A stretch of DNA of 64,000 nt, taken from NCBI GenBank assembly GCA_026724425.1, contig JAIUCV010000002.1:3725001-3789000 (forward strand), in the 5' to 3' direction. The stretch is from Erythrophleum ivorense (Eukaryota > Streptophyta > Magnoliopsida > Fabales > Fabaceae). Positions within the stretch are counted from its first letter, which is position 1. Every line of letters begins with the position of its first letter. The notes under the pieces are model-generated. The model searched no databases, was not told where the DNA came from, and worked only from the letters and a program-made list of their open reading frames with translations. This document shows, piece after piece, positions 1-10,716 of the stretch. A program made the translations under genes and the position numbers.

Positions 1-715
1 AAGTTGGGTTCTGATGTGTTCGAACATGAAGTTCTACCGGAGCTATAGGCCTGTCGAAGTCTTTAGCTAGAGTTGCAGCATGATCAGTGAACAGAATATT
101 GCCACCAGTGTGAAGAGATAGGCCGTCTATCAAGTCGGAAGTTCTATTTTGTTTTGCCAATTCACTTCTTCGTCTAAATTCTATCTTATTCCAATCAGCA
201 CATAAATCATTCCAAATATGTTCATCTATCCAAATAGGTCGCTTTCCTTTATTTCTGTGATAATAGATCAAATCTTTCAAGCGATTTCTTGCACGATCTT
301 TAAAATTGTTGTAAATTTGACGATGATCCTCTATAGTCCAGACATAATATTTCTGACCATATTATCCAATAATATTTATCAAATCATATACTTCAATAAA
401 ATAAGTGTAACAAATGGGATTGTAAACTGTACCTGAAATTCTTTGAACCATAATTGTCGAACGGATTCAAGAACGTCCTTCCATGAATTATAAGGTCCTA
501 GATAATTATGTTTCATCACTGCCACTATATACTCCACGACATCATTTCCATCGGGTGCAAATCTAATAAATGCAGATGAAAAAATAATGTAAAATAGAGA
601 TATAAGCATTACAGATTTTGAAATAGAATTCATACCCAGTTTCACCATCGGGATGAATAAGTTGTTTCCCCATATTGATTCTAGCTTGAATTTGCGAGTA
701 TAAGACTTCTCCATA
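1..715 (-). mobile_element. CACTA (En/Spm) transposase remnant, Transposase_24-like, cut by window edge
   Basis: Read on the minus strand, a frame is open from about 352 down to base 1. It encodes a basic, tryptophan-containing stretch ending in motifs such as 'WNDLCADWNKIEF', 'LHTGGN' and 'PVELHVRTHQ'. This pattern (W..LC..W, then a basic run, then H.GG and an EL..RTH block) is that of the plant Ptta/En/Spm transposase family, Pfam Transposase_24. An upstream exon ends at 433 with a CAG|GT donor and carries 'SWKDVLESVRQLWFKEF', also typical of this family; its acceptor partner is at 352/353. The exon upstream of about 580 is uncertain because two frames compete. No terminal inverted repeat is visible, and the element continues off the left edge. 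It is probably an inactive fragment; the family call is good, the completeness unknown. Confidence 0.62.
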
Positions 716-719
716 CGTT

Positions 720-1640
720 TTACCCATATGCACTAAGTATGAGGAAATAAGAAAGCTTGTACAATATATATCCTTCGCAGTTCAGAGAAAATCTTAAATG
801 TATAGCTCCAGGAAAATTATATAGATGTAGATCAACTTATTGTTGGTTTTGGGTGAAAGATAAGCATTAAGACGATGTTCACAGCGAATGAAATGAGAAT
901 GAAATGAAGGTCAAATATATTCCTCATACCTCCACGTCAATTACTACAGCTTTATCTCTGCATGCAGATAACTCCGATTCTTTTGTCATTTCAAACAAAA
1001 AAGATAGGATGAAGACAAAGTGAATTGCATACATGTCTTGCCAACATTTCGTCCCGTGAAGCTGAAGCCAAAGAAAATTTGCCCCCACCTGGAGAAGATA
1101 GGACGGATATAAGGTAAGATGATGAAGAAAGAGAAACGAAAAAGTTTGGAAGGGATAAGGACGTGAAGACAAAGGAACCCACGTGAATGTAGTGCAAGAT
1201 TCTTCATATGAGGACGAAGCAACAATCAATCATTCATTCTTATTTGTTTATATATATACATATATACGTATTTATGCAAAAAAGCGATAATAACGTTTAT
1301 ATTATAACCCAAATTTATGTGATTATCTATATATTCTATTTTACTTAACTAAACATATTTTTATTATGTTAAAATATGTTATACTAATAATATATTTTTA
1401 TTATGCTAAAATATTTAGGTGGGTGGATTAAATTTATTATATATTAATAATAACTAATTATTACATTAAAATGTATGTCTAATCAAATTTTTACAGCTGA
1501 CGGATGAAGGTGGGCAAATTTGAATATCATATTACCATTGCTAGTTTTTAAATTATTCTTTTTAAAAAAATTTCTACACGTTTGAAAAATAAAAAATTAA
1601 TCGAATCCGGAGAATTACATTTATCCATAGCCGGAAAAAG
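720..1640. other. Intergenic, no supported gene
   Basis: Open frames on the minus strand between 924 and 1229 overlap one another in several frames and match no family I recognise. They could be 5' sequence of the CACTA gene to the left, but I see no supporting motif. From 1250 to 1640 the DNA is very AT-rich, with direct repeats of the kind 'ttattatgctaaaata'. Confidence 0.5.
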
Positions 1641-1734
1641 AGAAAAAAAAAAAGAAAAAGAGAAAAAAAAGAAAAAGTCATTCAGTACAATTTGAAGGGT
1701 AAAATTGTCTAAAAAATAGTTACATTTTTTCCCT

Positions 1735-1860
1735 CCCCCTCTCTCCACGTTGCATCCAAACGGGGGAAGAGAAACTTCCTTTTCCGCCCCTCCCTCTCCC
1801 CTACTTTCCTCTTCGCTTCTCTCCCCCTCCACTTTTCTCCCCCCCCATCCAAACGAAGCA
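1735..1860. repeat. Pyrimidine-rich MITE-like fragment ('catccaaacg' family, copy 1)
   Basis: A C/T-rich block contains 'catccaaacg' twice (1751-1760 and about 1847-1856). Its reverse complement resembles the block at 4690-4800, with 'gtttggatgggggagaaaa' followed by a GA-rich run. Two copies in opposite orientation suggest a dispersed non-autonomous DNA transposon family. No clean terminal repeats or target-site duplication were found. The 91-codon open frame across it is a by-product of the biased composition. Confidence 0.4.
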
Positions 1861-2369
1861 ACTATGTGTTCGCAGGGGATAGTACAAGGGATCACGGATC
1901 ACCATCTGATCAGGACAACTCAAACCTGGCACATTTCATACAACACCAATCTTCATTTTCTTCTCATTTTTCCGAGAACGTTTTTAAGAGGAACTAATGT
2001 GGGTCTCAATTTTGTAAATTTTTAAACTTGTAAAATTACTTAAATACCTGTTTACTAAAATGTGTGGCGGCGTAGTCTTTTTTATCTATTTATTCATTTT
2101 AACTTAAAATAAATAACAAGATACAACTAATATGACGCTATGAAAAGCCTGATGTTGCGAGGAATGATCATAGAGTGTACAGATACCTACCATTGATATT
2201 ATCTGGTTAACTATGACGTTATCACTTACCATTTAATGTCCCCAGATGGTCCTGCCAACCCAATCTTGAGAAGGTGAATCAATCAATCAATCAAACCAAT
2301 TGATCTATACCATAAAGAGCTCGTTGTCGCTAGCACGATAGGGAGAGTAATTGGTGGGACCTTTGTTTC

Positions 2370-2512
2370 ACCACGTGATACGGAAGTTCGAGAATGATAT
2401 TGACACATACGCTATCATGTTTTGTTGATAATATTGTCATTTGGCTATGAAACTAGATTTATCATCTTGGTGATTGTGGGAGTGTAACCAATAAGATTAG
2501 AGTGCTTAAAAT
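2370..2512. repeat. Dispersed repeat, copy 1 (partner at 8246-8371)
   Basis: The core 'gttgataatattgtcat' (from about 2422), the following 'atgaaactaga' and a 'gggagtg.aaccaa.(a/g)ag' block recur in the same order and orientation at 8246-8371. Similarity begins with 'gaatgatattg' about 30 bases upstream and stops abruptly on both sides. By eye the two copies agree at roughly four of five positions. The repeat is unclassified. Confidence 0.6.
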
Positions 2513-2769
2513 CAACTTATAATTTTGGTGCTTGTTTCATCAGTTCTCTTTGTATATATATACACGTTAAAGGTGAAAGAAATCAATGGTATGTGGTAAT
2601 TGCAAATAAATAATCGAGCCTATACCGGACAAAAGTTAAGCAACCATAATTTAGCATTCCTTTACTTATTTTCCATTAAAAATTTTAGTATTACATAAAG
2701 AGATCATGCACTTAAAAAAAGCATGCTCCATTTATTAGAAATAGATAAATTAAACAAGTAAAAGTAAAC

Positions 2770-2809
<40 letters not shown>
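2770..2809. repeat. Compound (TA)n(GA)n microsatellite
   Basis: An uninterrupted TA run passes directly into a GA run of about 24 bases. Confidence 0.95.
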
Positions 2810-3789
2810 TATTAAAAAATATGTTTGATATATTAATTAATTATTTTATTTATTTATTTTCATGTTAAAAATTTTGTATCTATATATATACATGAGTATG
2901 TTAATTTTCTCCTAAATATTTGTTCTCAAGAATTTAATTTTAGATTTGTCCTTGCTTGTAAGTAATTTTTAGAAGAATTGAGGAAATTCCTCATCATTTA
3001 AAGACATAATTAGATTATGACAATGAATTAACATATTTCAAACCAAAATATTATCAAATCTTTTAATTTGGTACAGGCTAACCATATGTTGCTTTCAATT
3101 AAATCAATTCCATTTAGCTCAAACATGAAATTGATATCAGTGGCAGCATGATTGCAACTTGCAGGACCCAATTGTTCCTCCAAAAGGCTTCCATATGGAA
3201 ACCCTTTCATTCGGTAAATTTTGATACCCTTTCATAAAGTCACTCATTATCTTATCTTCTTAAAGGAAACTAATTAATATGAAAGAATTAGTTTGAGTTT
3301 GTCAGAAGTGGTTTAATTATATGTAATGTTCAGACGCTTTTTATTAATATGAATGAAATGCTTCTTCTCTCATCTTCTTTGATTCTTTTCTTCTCTCTCT
3401 CTCTTCCTAACTCTATCTTTCAATCTCTTAACGATTAAGAATTTCAGTAACTTATAAGTGTTCAATACAAATAGAATCTCCAAAAGAATTTACGATCATT
3501 ACTCAAATCCCATCCGATGACCCAAGCCAAGAACTCAAATATTTTGGCAATACCGTCACTTACATGCATGAATTTTGATTAATTTAACTTGATTACTCAC
3601 ATCTAGCATCTCCTAGTTGATTTATTTAATAACACTAAACATTGAAGAGAGGATAACAACCATAGCTTATCCCATATCGATCAAAGTCCTACCACATTTA
3701 TAAGCGTGAATGGCTATAAAAGATTGAAAATAGATGTATTTATTAATAAGTAGATATGGTATGATTGATTACGTTAACCACCGACAAAC

Positions 3790-3905
3790 AGAATTATTGC
3801 ATGACCAACCCAATGCGGACACGGTAGCAGTCGTGAATTCGAATCCTGTGCGACGAGCGGACGATGACCCACCTGGTGTCATCTCATGCCGCTGGTTTTC
3901 GTTCA
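3790..3905 (+). repeat. Possible tRNA-derived SINE fragment
   Basis: A GC-richer island in AT-rich DNA contains 'attcgaatcctg' near 3836-3848, close to the Pol III B-box consensus GGTTCGANNCC. It is followed by a non-conserved body and an A/T-rich tail. No convincing A box or target-site duplication was found, so this is tentative. The overlapping 67-codon open frame is unlikely to be a gene. Confidence 0.25.
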
Positions 3906-4689
3906 AATTTTTTATTGGAATAATTTATTTTTTTTAAAAATTATGTTTAAAGATTAAAAAAATAAAAAAAAAATTATTTATAAGAATTTTTATCATTAAG
4001 TTCAACTGATTATTGTTAAATTCAATAATAATTATTCTAAAATAAATAATAATAAATTTTTAAAAATAAATTTATTTATTTATTTTATTTTTTATTATAA
4101 TTCCCCTTTTATTTTATACATATAAAAGCAGTTCATTTGCATTATTTCCTATACTATTTATCACATCACGATGAACTGTTTTGTCTTACTCATGTATTAC
4201 TTTCTTATTGTTTGAACACTGTTTAATACTGTTTATCTGTACTTTCAAAAAAAATGTTGTAGAATCCATATTTTTTGAAAAATCCCTGGATTTTCAGGGA
4301 TTAACGCTGATTCGCATCTAAATTAATCAAATTTTGGATTTGACATTAAGTATTTTAAGAATTAAAAAATTTAGAAAAAAATATGAAGAAGTTAATAAAA
4401 AGCAAACCAGTGTAATCTGGGACAAAATAAAATTTGTTCCTAATTGTGATATTAGGCCCTATAAAAGTTTCTTCAAATACCAAATAAACCAGTTATAGAT
4501 GGACACGCGATTCATTTGGAACATAAAATATTAGATATAAAAATATAAATAAAAATGAATAAAAAATAACTCTTATATTTTTACTTCAACAAAATAATTA
4601 AAAAATAAAAACTGCAAAATAATTATTATAAAAAAATAATAAGCATTATAATAGAAAAAAAGAAAAAGATTCCCCCTTGTGCCAAATAG

Positions 4690-4800
4690 CCCCCCATGTT
4701 TGGATGGGGGAGGAAAAAAGTGAGTGGAGAGAAAAATGAGAGAAAAGAAAAGTGAAAAAAAAAATTTCTCCATAAATTTGGATAGACGGAGAGAAATTGT
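4690..4800. repeat. MITE-like fragment ('gtttggatgggg' family, copy 2)
   Basis: 'catgtttggatgggggagg' is followed by a GA-rich stretch and 'aatttggatagacgg'. It matches the reverse complement of the block at 1735-1860. 'Gtttggatg' ends of this kind are common in plant non-autonomous DNA elements; exact ends are not resolved. Confidence 0.4.
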
Positions 4801-5736
4801 AAAAAAAAAAAATTATAATTTGATATAATAATAATACAGTTATTATCTAATATTAATAATTTTTATCAATAAATGAGATATTTAAAGATTTATATTTTAA
4901 ATATAAATTAACTATTTCAAAAAAATTTTACCTATCCATGAAAACCTTACAAGCCAATTATACTAACTAATGACAGCAAAATTTGAACAGCAGTGGACAA
5001 CTTGATAAAATAACTAATTTACAATGAGTTAGATGTTTTTACAGATTAAATTTTACATATTCAAAAATTTAAAAACTAAGACTAACTGGATCTATAAATT
5101 TGAAAAACATGGTTTACTCAATTTATAAATACATCTCTCTTTCATTTTTTTTAAAAAATAAATTTATACATAAGGCATTTTTCTTATTCTCGTTTCTATT
5201 TATATATACCTTGCTTGAAATTTTTTAATTGGATCAATTTTTTTTAAAGTATTAGAGTTGAATTATGTCTATGTTCTATTATTTCAAACGAATTAAGAAT
5301 AATGAAGTTCAAGTGCATAGGGTTCTAATATCCCTAATTAATCACGCCATTGAGTTTGGCAATATTTTTTGTCTCTAAGATTAAAATGAATATGATGTCC
5401 ATGATTCGATTTTTGCTCCTCTTATTTCTCACTTTTCACCTCCTTTATGTGTGACCCAACAGCTTCCACTGCTCATTATAATACGAATCAAAGAGATGAA
5501 ATTAGAAGAGCAAACTTACTTAAAGGACAATGTCAGTCCCGTGTCTATGATTTTCTCCAAAAACCAAGAAACAATTGATTAGTGGAAAATAATTTGTATG
5601 ATTTTTTTAAAAAAATAAATATTATTAAGTAATAATTATAAAAGTATAATAAATATTATTCAAAAAATTTTTCCGCTCTTTTTGTTTTCCCATGACAACC
5701 CACACAGGCCAGTCCCTTTCTTCTTCTTCTTATTCT

Positions 5737-5737
<1 letters not shown>

Positions 5738-5768
<31 letters not shown>
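5738..5768. repeat. (CT)n microsatellite
   Basis: Uninterrupted CT run of about 30 bases. Confidence 0.95.
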
Positions 5769-5978
5769 ATGACTACGTGGAATCAAAAGCTCCAAAGTAT
5801 TTTAGATTGTTTTAATTATTTCAATCATAGAAATTAGTTTTACATGCTAAATATTGATGGAAAATTATAATGGATCGAAAAGTGTTTTGGGGTCAAATTG
5901 CTTTATGTTAGTCAAACTTATTGGGCTTATAGTTTCTGAACAAATGCGATGGGCTGAGATTGACTAAATATTTATTGT

Positions 5979-6003
5979 GCCCATTTGCTTCGGGCAAATG
6001 GGC
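5979..6003. other. Perfect 10-bp inverted repeat with TTCGG loop
   Basis: 'gcccatttgc' and 'gcaaatgggc' are exact reverse complements separated by five bases. The hairpin stands alone; no U-run follows it and no gene flanks it. Function unknown. Confidence 0.6.
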
Positions 6004-6129
6004 CTAACATCAACATATATAAAAGTTATTCTATTACATGGGCCAGGAAAAGCTTATTGAAGGAGTTCAGCCCAAAATGGTTTTAGTTGGAAAACAAAAA
6101 TTTGGGCCCATAAAGCCTTAAATGCCATG

Positions 6130-7300
6130 AGTCGACTTCACTCATCGTATCTTGTGCAGTGATCAGTTAGTCAGAGCCCAACAGACAAAAGAAACCAACC
6201 CTGATCACTCTGCCAGATGTCCGTCACAAAGCAAAAGATAGAGAAAGTGCTTGCTGAAAAGAAATCGAGAATATTTTCGTCATTTTCTCTGGCAGAAAAA
6301 AGTGAAGGTACAACTAAAATGTTTAACATATGCGGTTTGCCTCATTTCTCTCTCCAGGACTGGCTACTTCAACCACACCAGAACGAAGAGAGAGGAAATT
6401 TTTTTTTTTAAGAAAATAGTGCACAATGCAGAAAGACGGAGCATCCATTGTGGATAACGACAATATGAACGTTAGAGCTATCCAGTGCATTAAATGAAGC
6501 TTTCTAACCGTTGCAAAGATCTGAAAATTAGCGATTGTTTCCACTCTGTATGATTAGTATTTAAAGAGGAACGTTGATGAAGATAGAAGGAGCTCGAACG
6601 AGCATTTACTGAAGTTGCTCCCTTGTTCACTTAGTGCTGTGTGCATACTGTGTGCATACTGATCTTACACTGTCATATTCCTCTTAGTAAGGTTACTGCA
6701 AGTTTCTGGAAGTACTCTAAATAAGCTTGGCTTTTGCATTGTAAAGTCTGTTTAAATGTGCTCATCCAGTTGATTCTGAGATTACTTTGTACTGTGTACA
6801 CCTGTGCTTAACTTGTTATTCGTCCCTTTCAATGAGGTTAAGTGATTGTGTGCTTTTAGTGAGTTATTGAACTGTGTTTTTAGTGAAATATACTATCTGC
6901 TCTACTCTTAGCAAATGATATTACTCTTTTTGAGCTTTTAACATTTCGTTTGATTAAATTTTTAGATATCTTATACAAAACTTAGGTAGTTAGTGGAGTA
7001 AAGGTCTTAGAAATGAGCTTAGTTGTTTGGTTGCCAACGTTAGGCATGAAAATTGTGATAGCTGATTTTGTGAGATTTCTTGATTTTACGTTAGGTTGTA
7101 AAAGTATTAGTGTTATCCTTAAAAGTTATTTTGTGATTAATTGGCAAAAGTTATGAGGGATGAACCCTTAGAAAGAATTGCTTAATTTGTGAAGATTTCT
7201 TAGGGATTAGGATGTAAAAGTTAAGTAATTGAGTCTCTCATTGTATCGTAATAATTTTTCTAATATAAAAATTCATCGTAGGATAAAAATTATAAGAATA
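6130..7300 (+). mobile_element. LTR-retrotransposon-like remnant (LTR or leader, possibly SIRE/Maximus-type copia)
   Basis: From about 6130 the sequence is less AT-rich. It has a TATA-like 'tatttaaagagg' near 6560, a short direct repeat 'tgtgtgcatac' (6639-6660), and then a leader rich in 'gttgtaaaagt' and 'gtgaagatttcttaggg' phrases. That style is typical of long LTRs and leaders of plant copia elements. No primer-binding site, polypurine tract or coding domain was found and the ends are unknown, so the class is an impression rather than a proof. Confidence 0.35.
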
Positions 7301-7329
7301 TATGTAGAATCATTTTTAAAGATAAATAA

Positions 7330-8135
7330 TTGATCAATGGCCTTAATGAAGCTAGATTTTAAGCCATTACAAAGAAATATTTTTAAAACACTTGGGGTAT
7401 TTGTCCAAATAAATTATTTTGTGCGAGATCTAAAGCTTAAATACTTGTTAGATGACAAAGATGCAATAGCAAACTTCCATCAAAGTGGTTCTTTCTCAAA
7501 TGAAACATTTGCAATTCATGTAAGTTAGATCTTATCTACGGAACTATAGGTTTTAGTAATTCATTTCATCTCACATCTAACATAGCCAAATTAGTGTAAT
7601 TGTCCAAAGACAGAAGTTGGCCTATGAAGCAATTGTCACATAAAATTAAGTGGCTGATCAAAAGCAAAGAATCTATAGATGTTGGAATATTTTTTAAGAA
7701 TACATTGTTACTCAATCAATAATTCTTAATTGTTTTAAATTGCTCCAACAAATTGGAAATTGTCCTTTCAAGTGATTGCTTGACATGATTAAAAAAATAT
7801 ATAAAAAAGAGACCATTGTTGCTGTTTTCAAAACACCAGCATTGGAAACATCAGGAAAGTAATTTTTTTTCCTTTAGTAATTTGAAGCCATTTCAAAAAA
7901 GTAGAACCCACATCTTGAAATTGTCGTTACATTTTAATGTAAATAAGCTTTCAGATAATTCTAATGCTTTTAATTTGGTGAGATCAGCAAAATGGACAAA
8001 GTATTTTATCTCACCTTTCAAAGAATTCCCTGTTACGTCTACCTCATATAATTGAGATAAAAATGGGATGATTTTGGTATCCATCCGTTCAATTGATTGT
8101 TTTTAACAATGTTTCAAACTTTCAATCATGTCATT
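7330..8135 (-). pseudogene. Broken LRR receptor-like protein gene (RLP/EIX-like)
   Basis: Minus-strand translation gives leucine-rich-repeat text in pieces. At 8070-7990 it reads 'LYEVDVTGNSLKGEI', then 'FADLTKLKALELS' and 'FTLKCNDNFKMWVLLF'. At about 7530-7390 it reads 'LHELQMFHLRKNHFDGSL', then 'LCHLTSI*ALDLAQNNLFGQIP'. These are LxxLxLxxNxLxGxIP repeats, with the 'LTLK....W..PF' and 'L..LDLA.NNL.G.IP' signatures of plant membrane-anchored LRR receptor-like proteins, which act in immune recognition or development. Stop codons and frame changes interrupt the frame throughout, and neither signal peptide nor membrane anchor is present. It is therefore a decayed internal fragment; an LRR receptor kinase origin cannot be excluded. 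Confidence 0.72.
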
Positions 8136-8245
8136 TCGCCATCACTTGTATTTCTTTTTAATTCATTTTTAATCATTTTCGATTACGTAATCCAAACCTC
8201 TTGGTCACGAAAATTGTAATCCTATATTAAGAATTAAATCATAGC

Positions 8246-8371
8246 TCAAGAAGGATATTGTCACCAACGGACAATTATGTTCTGTTGATAATATTGTCAT
8301 TATGGCAATGAAACTAGACTGAGAATTATGGTGACTGTGGAAGTGGAACCAACGAGATGAGAGCGCTTAAT
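8246..8371. repeat. Dispersed repeat, copy 2 (partner at 2370-2512)
   Basis: It carries the same ordered blocks as 2370-2512: 'aaggatattgtcacc', 'gttgataatattgtcat', 'atgaaactaga', then a gtgg.agtg.aaccaa block and 'gagcgcttaa'. The two copies bracket the LTR-like and LRR remnants. The copy ends about 235 bp from the tRNA gene. Confidence 0.6.
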
Positions 8372-8589
8372 ATGAAGAGTACCGTGGCAAAGCTTCAAGA
8401 ACGAACATCGTCCCCAGATAAGAAGTCAAGACCCAAAACATTGGCTTTGGGTTTTCTGCAAATCGGCACTTGCAGTGACGATTTGTTGCTGTCAGCATTT
8501 ATGAAAAATTCGAGGAAAAAAACCACCAGATGCCACGTGGAAAAAATAGCTATTCTAGATGATGATAACACTTTTCCGATATGGTTCAC

Positions 8590-8593
8590 AAAA
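8590..8593 (-). terminator. Pol III terminator for tRNA-Ala
   Basis: On the transcribed (minus) strand a run of four T residues follows the tRNA 3' end by 13 bases, the usual position and form of an RNA polymerase III stop signal. Confidence 0.6.
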
Positions 8594-8606
8594 GCAACTA
8601 ATGGAT

Positions 8607-8678
8607 GGAGGTGCGGGGAATCGAACCCCGTGCCTCTCGCATGCGAAGCGAGCGCTCTACCATATGAGCTACACCCCC
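8607..8678 (-). tRNA. tRNA-Ala (anticodon CGC)
   Basis: The minus strand folds into a complete 72-base cloverleaf. The acceptor stem is GGGGGTG with CACCTCC (one G-T pair). The D arm is GCTC/GAGC. The anticodon stem CTCGC/GCGAG encloses the loop TTCGCAT, so the anticodon is CGC, reading the alanine codon GCG. The variable loop is five bases, and the T arm CGGGG/CCCCG has loop TTCGATT. There is no intron and the CCA is not encoded, as expected for a nuclear gene. The internal A box (in the D arm) and B box (GGTTCGATTCC) are both present. Immediately upstream on the minus strand lie a CAA motif and an AT-rich TATA-like stretch, the usual arrangement at plant tRNA genes. It appears functional. 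Confidence 0.95.
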
Positions 8679-8699
8679 GTTTGACTGGAGTGCAATTAT

Positions 8700-9628
8700 A
8701 AATAATATAATGAAAATTTAATGGCTTGGAAAATTCTGTTGCTTAGGCATTCTTGTTATGGAATCCTATATTTAGAAGAAAAAAATAACTTCAATTTTTG
8801 GTAAAAAAAACAAAATATGGCCCTTGAATAGTTGAGGCACAGAGCTAAGGATTGGTGTAAAAAATGGGTGAAGTTAGATACATTACTTTGATAGATTTTA
8901 ACTTAATTTACTGTTATGGACACCAACTCTTAGCCGGACAAAGACTTACATATTTACATAGATAGAGGACAAAACGTGTGGAAATTCACACCCAAGCTCG
9001 CTGCTTCAACATCTCCTTAATTACTCATAAAGCACAACTGCAAGTCGCATCTATGAAAGTAAACTATCTAAGGAATATGAATTTCATTCTCTTATTTATA
9101 TCACAATTATGATGTGTTTTAGATTTTATTAATTTGTTCGTAAATTGACTTTAATAGAATAATTTATTTGATACCTCTTAATGAAAGTTTAATTACTTGA
9201 AAATATTGAGTGTGCATTTTTCTTAATTATATGGGATTATAGCAATCAATGATGTAAACTATTGAATGCATTGAGGCGAGAGCGCCATGTATTGAATCAA
9301 ACCTCTCTTTTCTATCTTCCACACATGGTTGGGGAGACTACCAAACAGAGCATTCAATTTAACATCTCCATGGTACTCTCATAGTTCCACCCATAAACTT
9401 ACAACTATTTTTTTCATTTTATTTCAACTCTTTACCTTTTTTGTTTTCCTAATTATCTCTCCCACCATCTTTTCTCTATGATGTTCATGCAGAATTTCAA
9501 TGTGTAAGTAGAAATTTTACATAACGTTAACAATAATATAGAAAGCTAACGAAACAGCAAGTTTGGAATCATAAGAAGAGGAGCAAAATCATGGCAAATA
9601 ATTAAGAAGCTATCGCGCTTTCTGTCTA
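8700..9628. other. Intergenic, nothing recognised
   Basis: AT-rich DNA without coding signal or clear repeats. Confidence 0.5.
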
Positions 9629-9774
9629 CTTACTAATAGTGTGTTTGGCAGAGCGTTAAGCAAAGACAAAATCATCTTTGTAAATCCCTTTTACGTAGAA
9701 GTAATGATTTATCGCTTCTCTGCAAATCGCGTTTCCTCTTTTCCCACAGTGCAACCAAACACACACTAAGTAAG
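9629..9774. mobile_element. Small MITE (about 146 bp, hAT-like ends)
   Basis: The left end reads 'cttact' then 'aatagtgtgtttgg'. The right end, reverse-complemented, reads 'cttact' then 'tagtgtgtgtttgg', so the termini form an imperfect 20-bp inverted repeat. The interior is not AT-only and has no open frame. Gtttgg-containing ends are common in plant hAT-derived MITEs, but no exact target-site duplication could be assigned. Confidence 0.6.
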
Positions 9775-10030
9775 ATGAATAGTGGTGCTGTGCATCCTTA
9801 AATCTCATAGCTTTCATCCTCTTTTGAAAATAAGACTTGACTAAAAGAAAATTCTTTAATCAAGCACAAACTTGACATATTATTTTTATATCAAATTGAT
9901 TATATAAGAATCAATCTTAAATTCTTTTATTGAGCCACCAATTAGGCATAAAGATGATGTGTTAATTATTTATTTGTATTATTATTATTTTTGGTCGTAC
10001 ACTAAACTACTAAGATTTTCTCTAAGTCAG

Positions 10031-10490
10031 ATCAATTTACATGTTAATTAAAACTAAATCTCTTTCCTGTGCAATTTTAGGTGTGTACTCTCAGATTAAC
10101 CTAATACATTTGAAAAAATAAATTCTCGTAGGTAGCGCTTATATCTAAATTTGATCTTGAATAGTCAAAGTAAAATATAAAACTCATTAACCATTAGATT
10201 AATTTATTGAAATTTTAATTTCTGTTTTAAAAAACAACAATTTCCTACAAAAGCATTTAGTGAGACCAAAATATTTTGTGTCAGTTTGCATGTTAACCAA
10301 GACTAAATCTCTCACCAGGCAATTTGAAGAATGTATCTCCACATTTACTTAATTCATTTTAAAAAAATAAATTCTCTTAAAGTGTTGTTGGTTTCAAAAT
10401 TTGAACCTCTAAAAAAACTTATCAAACAACTAAACTAATCTATTGGCATTTCAATTTCTGTTTGAAACCAACAATTCTGACAAAAACAGT
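10031..10490. repeat. Diverged tandem duplication (about 250-bp period) upstream of the WSD gene
   Basis: Unit 1 (about 10031-10255) and unit 2 (about 10281-10490) share, in the same order, 'catgttaa..a.gactaaatctct', 'gcaattt', 'aaaaaataaattctc', 'aaatttga.c' and 'tt.aatttctgttt.aaa'. They are clearly duplicated but well diverged. The repeat ends about 110 bp upstream of the WSD TATA box. Confidence 0.6.
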
Positions 10491-10603
10491 CCAATGTATT
10501 TATTTAAGTATCTTACCCTTCATCTGCGCTTCCCACCTACGTAGTTTGCTTTGCATTAAACTATGAGGGGTGCAAAAGTCTTTTTGCATTGGCTTGGTAG
10601 CGA

Positions 10604-10610
10604 TATATAA
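10604..10610 (+). promoter_or_regulatory. TATA box of the WSD gene
   Basis: TATATAA lies 107 bases before the start codon. With transcription starting about 30 bases later, the 5' UTR is about 80 bases, purine-rich (GAAGAAG-type) and without an upstream ATG. Confidence 0.6.
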
Positions 10611-10716
10611 GCATACATACACATAAAGATAAAAGCCACGGAGAGTAGATTTACCCAAAGAAAAAAGAGTCGCGAAAGGCAGAGAAGGAAGAAGAGGAAG
10701 AAGGAGAAGCAGAGAA

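Larger units (their letters stand above)
1900..3700. other. Intergenic AT-rich DNA
   Basis: Apart from the dispersed repeat at 2370-2512 and a dinucleotide repeat near 2770, I see no gene or RNA here. A small minus-strand open frame at 3028-3210 has no recognisable features. Confidence 0.5.
3906..6100. other. Intergenic AT-rich DNA
   Basis: Low-complexity AT-rich sequence, with a MITE-like block at 4690-4800, a CT microsatellite at 5738-5768 and a perfect small hairpin at 5979-6003. No coding region recognised. Confidence 0.5.

Noticed and set aside
924..1229. Minus-strand open frames of 68-101 codons near the left end
   Set aside because: Three overlapping frames cover the same bases, with no recognisable motif and no codon bias; at most uncertain 5' sequence of the CACTA gene.
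1548..2025. Open frames on both strands (115 and 91 codons)
   Set aside because: Created by the pyrimidine-rich repeat; composition (runs of P/S/F or E/K/F) reflects the DNA bias, not a protein.
6217..6544. Three overlapping small open frames
   Set aside because: They lie in the LTR-like remnant, overlap each other on both strands and match nothing.
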